NCBI GenBank assembly: GCA_013297885.1
Contig: JAAFIR010000009.1
Span: 67,001 to 131,000 of the forward strand
Reading direction: 5' to 3'
Source: Leptospirales bacterium
GTDB lineage: Bacteria > Spirochaetota > Leptospiria > Leptospirales > Leptospiraceae
Length of the DNA: 64,000 nucleotides
The notes under the pieces were generated by a model. It ran no database searches. It was not told where the DNA came from and saw only the letters and a program-made list of their open reading frames with translations. Positions 59,506 to 64,000 of the stretch are shown piece by piece; position 1 is the stretch's first letter, and every line of letters starts with the position of its first letter. The position numbers and the translations under genes were made by a program.

Positions 59506-60811
59506 ACTAACTATACTATTTCAAAATTTAAAAAAATATTGGGAATTATTTTTATTTTTATTAGCTACCTATTGTTCTATTGAAGTTCCACTTTGGATAT
59601 TATTTCGTTTTCCTTTAACAGGGATTTTGTTTTATTTAGAAATTTCTATTTCAATTATTTTTTTTATAAGTTTAATTTTAAGTTTTAAAACCTCTTATTA
59701 CAAAAATGGGAATTTAATTACAGACAAAAAAACAATTTTTATCAATTATTTACGTTCTTGGTTTGTGTTAGATACTTTGTCAATTTTTCCATTTGAAATT
59801 TTATTCGAGATGAATTTAATTCCTGAAGAATTAACTTTTCTATCTATTTTTCGTTTTTTAAGAATTATTAAATTAATTGATATTGATAATTTTAAATTAA
59901 GCTGGGGAATGCATGAATTTTCAAACACAAGCTTTTTAAGATTATTTTTTCTAATATATTGGATTGCACTTTTTGCACATTGGACTGCTTGTGGTTGGAT
60001 CAGAATTGGAGGTGGAGAACAAAATGTAGAAGCTACTAGAAAGTATATTCGTGCAATTTATTGGTCTATTACTACTTTAGGAACAATTGGATATGGAGAT
60101 ATCACTCCAGTAACAAATGAACAAACTTTATATGCAGTTTCAGTTATGATTATAGGTGCTGGTGTGTATGGATATTTAGTGGGTAATATAGCCTCAATCT
60201 TATCAAATAGAGATTTAGTAAAAACTCAATTTATTGAAAAAATGCAAAAAATTACAACTTTTATGACTTATAAAAATTTGCCAAAAGATCTACAAACAAA
60301 TATTTTTGCTTATTATGACTATGTTTGGAAAAACCGAAAAGGATTTGATGAAAATTTAATTTTAGCAGAACTTCCTCCGTCAGTTAGAGAAAGAGTTGGA
60401 TTATATTTAAATAAACCTCTTGTAAAAAAAGTTCCTTTTTTAGCAGATGCTTCTGAAGATTTGATTTCAAAAATTGTTTTAAACCTTAGACCAATAGTTT
60501 ATATGGAAGGTGATTATATATTTCGAAAAGGTGATGAAGGTGATAATTTATATTTTATAAGTAAAGGGATTGTTGAAATTGTTTCAGAAGATGGAATTAC
60601 AATATATGGAACTTTAACTGATGGTAGTTTTTTTGGAGAAATTGCTTTAATAAAAGATTCTCCCAGAACTGCAAGTATTAGAGCAAAAGTATTTTGTGAT
60701 TTATACTATATTGATAAAACGACTTTTAAAATATTAGTAAAAGGTTATCCTAAATTTGAAGCCCATATAAATGAACTTGTTGAAGAAAGAATGAAAAGAC
60801 TTAAGCATTAA
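59489..60811 (+). CDS. Cyclic-nucleotide-gated potassium channel (SthK/LliK type)
   Basis: 440 residues: six TM helices with voltage-sensor-like S4 (LSIFRFLRIIKLIDI), a pore with selectivity filter TIGYGD (199-204), a C-linker (about 250-315) and a cyclic-nucleotide-binding domain (about 325-435). The phosphate-binding cassette is FFGEIALIKDSPRTASIRA with Arg393, expected to bind the phosphate. The same order is known for the spirochaete channels SthK and LliK, opened by cAMP. It lies in an operon with the XRE regulator and the CoaB-type gene. A cyclase is encoded elsewhere in the window (39539). cAMP dependence is inferred, not shown. Confidence 0.92.
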   Translation: MNLKIKLTILFQNLKKYWELFLFLLATYCSIEVPLWILFRFPLTGILFYLEISISIIFFISLILSFKTSYYKNGNLITDKKTIFINYLRSWFVLDTLSIFPFEILFEMNLIPEELTFLSIFRFLRIIKLIDIDNFKLSWGMHEFSNTSFLRLFFLIYWIALFAHWTACGWIRIGGGEQNVEATRKYIRAIYWSITTLGTIGYGDITPVTNEQTLYAVSVMIIGAGVYGYLVGNIASILSNRDLVKTQFIEKMQKITTFMTYKNLPKDLQTNIFAYYDYVWKNRKGFDENLILAELPPSVRERVGLYLNKPLVKKVPFLADASEDLISKIVLNLRPIVYMEGDYIFRKGDEGDNLYFISKGIVEIVSEDGITIYGTLTDGSFFGEIALIKDSPRTASIRAKVFCDLYYIDKTTFKILVKGYPKFEAHINELVEERMKRLKH

Positions 60812-62264
60812 CAAATTTTCTTCTTAAATATAATACAAATAAGATTAGCAAAACAACAAAAACCAATACAATTAATTTATCAAAACCCGAATCGGATCCT
60901 TGAATATAAGCAGTTAAATTTGGATTTAAATTTGGAACTGGATAAACTTTTTCAGATATTTTGTTTTCATACCAGTTTTTATATAATATTCCCTTTGAAT
61001 TAATAAACTTGTTAAAGTCAGGATATCCACTGAATCTTTCATTAGTGATGTCTTTTCCTTCGTATTGCCAACTCCAAATTTCTGGAACAATAATAGCAAA
61101 TGGTAGTTGGTTTGAATCAATATATAAATCGGTGTTTAAATGATCAAAATAAATATTTGGTAAATGTATTTCTTTTGGAAATTCATTCGAATTCCCATCA
61201 AAATTATTAGAAACTTTTATATATAAATCATATGGTGGAAATCCAATTTGATTTCTAGGAATGGGTTTTGAAAAAAGTATTTTTAAAAAAGTTTTATTTC
61301 CAATAGCAAAATTAGTTCCATTAACGGTATTTTTTCCTGAAATTGTTTTTTTACTATCAGGAAAAATTATTATTCCATTTGTCAAATCTGATTTATCAAT
61401 TTTTCTAAAAGTTTTTTCTAACTGTTTATTTTTATCATTAAAACTTGTTAATTCTATAACAGGGTCAAAATCTAAAATTTTATGAAAATCTTTAGAAATA
61501 AATTTCATATTAAAATTATGATTATAATTTGATCCTTTTGCAACATGATAAAATTTTGCATCAATTGATTTAACTTTTTCTAAAAGAATTTGTTCTTCAA
61601 AATAAAACTGAGAAACGTAATCATTAAAATCTGAATCAACATGAACTGGATAAGTATCTTCAAAAGCAACAGTAGCTAAGCTTTTTTTTGGGAAACGATT
61701 CAAAACTAAATCTGAACTTTTTTCAAAACTTGAATTTTCTTTTGAAGTATCAAGAACTACTTCAGAAATATTTTTTATCAAATAATAATCTTCAAAAATT
61801 TTATAACTTAAAGGTAAATTGATTTTAATAGAATCTTGATTTGAAGTAAGAATTTTAAATTGAATAAAATCATGAATCTCTTCAATTTGAAAACTAAATT
61901 TTGCTTTACCTAATTCATCAGTATAAGAGAAAAAAGAAGAATCTTTAGTTGAAAAAATTATTTTTGTGTTTTTAATTGGGTTCAGATTTTTATTAAGAAT
62001 TATTAAACTAAAATCAAAATCTTTTTTTTGTTCAAATCTATTATATTTTTTAAGCTCAAGAATAAGCTTTGGAGAATCCATTTCTTTTGGATAAGATTCA
62101 AAAAAGTTAGGAACAAAAGTAATTTTTTTTTCAGAATTAAATTCATTAAGCTTAAATTCTAAATTTGAACCGTTTAATTGTATAAATTTTTTTTCTTCTT
62201 GTACATTGCATAAAATAAATGAAAGTGAAACAATGCTAAATGTGACTAAAATAAATTTCAACAT
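60801..62264 (-). CDS. Hypothetical lipoprotein with C-terminal membrane anchor
   Basis: 487 residues. Signal with lipobox IVSLSFILC (Cys19), a long beta-rich exoplasmic region of about 420 residues (patterns of aromatic-alternating strands, e.g. SPKLILELKKYNRFEQKKDFDFSLIILNKNLNPIKNTKIIFSTKD), and a C-terminal TM helix (about 465-485, LIVLVFVVLLILFVLYLRRK). No family was recognised; an Ig-like early domain is plausible. It is convergent with the channel gene (11-nt overlap). Confidence 0.6.
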   Translation of the reverse strand: MLKFILVTFSIVSLSFILCNVQEEKKFIQLNGSNLEFKLNEFNSEKKITFVPNFFESYPKEMDSPKLILELKKYNRFEQKKDFDFSLIILNKNLNPIKNTKIIFSTKDSSFFSYTDELGKAKFSFQIEEIHDFIQFKILTSNQDSIKINLPLSYKIFEDYYLIKNISEVVLDTSKENSSFEKSSDLVLNRFPKKSLATVAFEDTYPVHVDSDFNDYVSQFYFEEQILLEKVKSIDAKFYHVAKGSNYNHNFNMKFISKDFHKILDFDPVIELTSFNDKNKQLEKTFRKIDKSDLTNGIIIFPDSKKTISGKNTVNGTNFAIGNKTFLKILFSKPIPRNQIGFPPYDLYIKVSNNFDGNSNEFPKEIHLPNIYFDHLNTDLYIDSNQLPFAIIVPEIWSWQYEGKDITNERFSGYPDFNKFINSKGILYKNWYENKISEKVYPVPNLNPNLTAYIQGSDSGFDKLIVLVFVVLLILFVLYLRRKFVNA

Positions 62265-62342
62265 AAAAACAGTGTAATAAATATATAGTCTTAGTAAAGA
62301 AGTTAAGTTTTAATTTTTACTATTAACATTGCTTTATGCAAA

Positions 62343-62615
62343 TCAATCTTTATTTTTAATCTTATAAAATAAAATAATCAAAGTAAAAATAATTGTAATT
62401 GAATTAGCAAATATTATAGGAAGTTCTTTTTTTTGAATTCCATAAATTAACCAACATATAATTCCTAGATTCAGGAGAATATAGGAATTTCTGGAAATAC
62501 TTTTAGTGTCTTTAGTCATAATAATTCTTATTGCTTGTGGAATAAAAGATAAGCTAGTACAAATAGCCGCCACATGACCAAGCATATTTATAAAAAATTC
62601 ATCATTCAAATTCAT
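62343..62615 (-). CDS. SemiSWEET sugar transporter
   Basis: 90 residues with three TM helices (about 8-26, 39-58, 64-84), the size of a half-SWEET that works as a homodimer. Diagnostic PQ motif at Pro26-Gln27 (TSLSFIPQAIRIIMTKDTKSISRNSY). This resembles the structurally known SemiSWEET of Leptospira biflexa. It transports sugars across the inner membrane; the particular sugar is not decided. It overlaps the next gene upstream by 14 nt. Confidence 0.9.
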   Translation of the reverse strand: MNLNDEFFINMLGHVAAICTSLSFIPQAIRIIMTKDTKSISRNSYILLNLGIICWLIYGIQKKELPIIFANSITIIFTLIILFYKIKNKD

Positions 62616-64000
62616 GAATTATTCCTTCAAATTCTAATTTTTGTTTTATTGGAAATTTAAAATCTTCTAATAGATTTGAATTTTCAGAAATATAATTATA
62701 CATATTAATACTTTTTGTTAAGCTGAGATTATTTGTATCAAACATTTTAATTTCAGAAACATAAAATTCTTCGTTGATCTGTTGAACAAAATATATATAT
62801 TCATAATTCAAGAGGTCTTGAATATAATTTGGTATTTTATTATTAAAATTTGATAAATAAATTTTTCTTTTTGGTAATTTAAAAAAATCAATCAATGAAG
62901 AATAGTAAAATGAAGGTTTTAAACTTTTTAATTCAATAAAAGATTCATTATCACCTGTAATGATAAAATAAATTTTTGTCTTATCAAATAATTGAAACGG
63001 AATTAGGTGGGTTTTAGGATTTTGAGAGTTTAAAATTTTTTCTTTAGCTTCAATAAAGTTTCTTGGGGTAAACCATGATTTACTCAATATGTGAATTTTT
63101 CTATTACTAAATTTTTTCTGTATATATTCGTATCTTTCTAACCAAATTTCGTTTGAAATTGAATCATTCATTAAAAAAATAATTTCATCAAATCGTATTT
63201 TTTTAAAAGTCTTTTTTTCAAATTCTTCATCAAAAATTTCCAATATCCAATTTGATATGAATTTACCATTTGAAAAATAATTCCCTTCCATAAAGTCTTT
63301 TTCTAAATGATAAAATTTAGAATCTAGTTTTATACCATTAAAATTTATTAGTTTAATTTGGTGAGCAATACTGTTATTAGAATTTAATAATTCCAATCCT
63401 AAAAATTTATTTTCAGTATTTCTCTGAAAATAAATAAATTCAAACTCAAACATATCTTTAAAATCGATTACATATGTAAAGGAATTTAACTTTCTTATGT
63501 TTTTATATTTTTTTGGTATGACAGATTCTTTATTAAGTGTAAAAAAAAGTTTTTCAAATTTAGATTTAGGTTTATAAAACTTTAATTTGACTTCAAAAAA
63601 ATTTTTTTTATAAAAAACTTCGGTTGAGATTTTTTCGATTTGAATTTGCTCATTTTCATTTTTTAACTCCGGAAAATAAAAATTCTTAATTAATTTTAAA
63701 TCAATTGGATAGTTCCAACTTTCATTTCTTAAAATTTTTGTTAGAATAAAATTTTTTTTACTTTTTTGGTTTAAAAACTCATACAGTGTAAAATTTTTTT
63801 CTAGTTTTAGACTGAGACTTAACCATTCTGGAATCTTATTCATTTCATAATTTTGCTCAATTCTCAAAATTTTAAAAGTTTGGAAAACATTATAAATCCT
63901 TTTCCATTCATAATAGAAATTAAAGTAACTGTATGAAATAATAAAAATCCCTAAAATTAAAATATATCTTGAAATTGTATATTTTAAATAATCTAATTTA
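62602..64000 (-). CDS. Hypothetical membrane protein, 5' end beyond the window
   Basis: The frame with stop at 62602 is open to the right edge: beyond the TTG at 63867 the same frame continues upstream with no stop, reading LKYTISRYILILGIFIISYSYFNFYYEWKR, a TM helix. The true start is therefore outside the window. The visible 466 residues are mostly soluble, with Phe/Lys/Asn-rich beta and helical segments (e.g. KIHILSKSWFTPRNF, YFIITGDNESFIELKSLKPSFYYSSL). No family was recognised; it may form an operon with SemiSWEET (14-nt overlap). Confidence 0.65.
   Translation of the reverse strand, partial: KLDYLKYTISRYILILGIFIISYSYFNFYYEWKRIYNVFQTFKILRIEQNYEMNKIPEWLSLSLKLEKNFTLYEFLNQKSKKNFILTKILRNESWNYPIDLKLIKNFYFPELKNENEQIQIEKISTEVFYKKNFFEVKLKFYKPKSKFEKLFFTLNKESVIPKKYKNIRKLNSFTYVIDFKDMFEFEFIYFQRNTENKFLGLELLNSNNSIAHQIKLINFNGIKLDSKFYHLEKDFMEGNYFSNGKFISNWILEIFDEEFEKKTFKKIRFDEIIFLMNDSISNEIWLERYEYIQKKFSNRKIHILSKSWFTPRNFIEAKEKILNSQNPKTHLIPFQLFDKTKIYFIITGDNESFIELKSLKPSFYYSSLIDFFKLPKRKIYLSNFNNKIPNYIQDLLNYEYIYFVQQINEEFYVSEIKMFDTNNLSLTKSINMYNYISENSNLLEDFKFPIKQKLEFEGIIHEFE

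Overview
This window comes from a very AT-rich, gene-dense bacterial chromosome whose gene content fits a spirochaete of the Leptospira lineage. The pointers are a hemE-hemN operon headed by a sensor kinase and OmpR-type regulator (the layout of the Leptospira HemKR system), a SemiSWEET sugar transporter, a cyclic-nucleotide-binding potassium channel of the SthK/LliK type, 7TMR-DISM histidine kinases, a giant kinase-ATPase-GAF-cyclase protein, HldA/HldC heptose enzymes and many lipoproteins with relaxed, asparagine- or glutamine-containing lipoboxes. The assignment is from memory of these families; base composition was judged by eye.

Layout. 1-1065: 3'-truncated mtnA. 1344-6370: six genes joined by short overlaps (UvrB/C-motif protein, DUF3293, DUF2804, lipoprotein aminopeptidase, Wzm/Wzt-type polysaccharide exporter). 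6336-6773: an AAC(3)-I-like acetyltransferase with an in-frame stop near its start. 6871-11362: cytochrome c lipoprotein, then kinase, regulator, hemE, hemN. 11.3-15.5 kb: envelope proteins, a TPR-like gene with an apparent ATA start, and the ribosome hibernation factor. 16.2-22.7 kb: zinc-ribbon membrane protein, ABC ATPase, ClpB, heptose enzymes. 22.8-32.9 kb: hypothetical proteins, hybrid kinase, a broken outer-membrane gene, LytTR regulator, SRPBCC protein, spermidine-synthase-like lipoprotein, EamA transporter. 33-35.4 kb: carotenoid-type oxidoreductase divergent from a TetR regulator across a palindromic operator. 35.7-39.3 kb: one intact and one decayed copy of a large surface lipoprotein. 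39.5-47.5 kb: signalling island (giant kinase/cyclase, NarL regulator, histidine kinase). 47.7 kb: tRNA-Leu(GAG). 48-50 kb: MgtE-N-like paralogue and DUF3187 outer-membrane protein. 50.4-53.7 kb: lepB, sixA, hpt, acyl-CoA dehydrogenase. 54.1-57.8 kb: yajC-orf-secD-secF. 58.2-60.8 kb: XRE-cupin regulator, CoaB-type enzyme, potassium channel. 60.8-64 kb: membrane proteins and SemiSWEET, the last gene running off the right edge.

The least ordinary signal is non-coding. At least eleven gaps carry members of one dispersed structured repeat family. A member is about 80-190 bp, bounded by GGGCG and by TAACGCT or TTCGCT. Inside are two modules resembling CGCTACTTCT and ACGCTTCAATC, which flank a hairpin. 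The modules and ends are conserved while the hairpin sequence differs completely between copies, yet pairs almost perfectly each time. This accounts for most of the gaps longer than 300 bases.

Three genes are broken or decayed (acetyltransferase, outer-membrane protein, surface-protein copy) and one lacks a normal start codon. If these lesions are not assembly errors, the accessory part of this chromosome is actively eroding while the operons for heme, protein secretion and heptose supply are intact.
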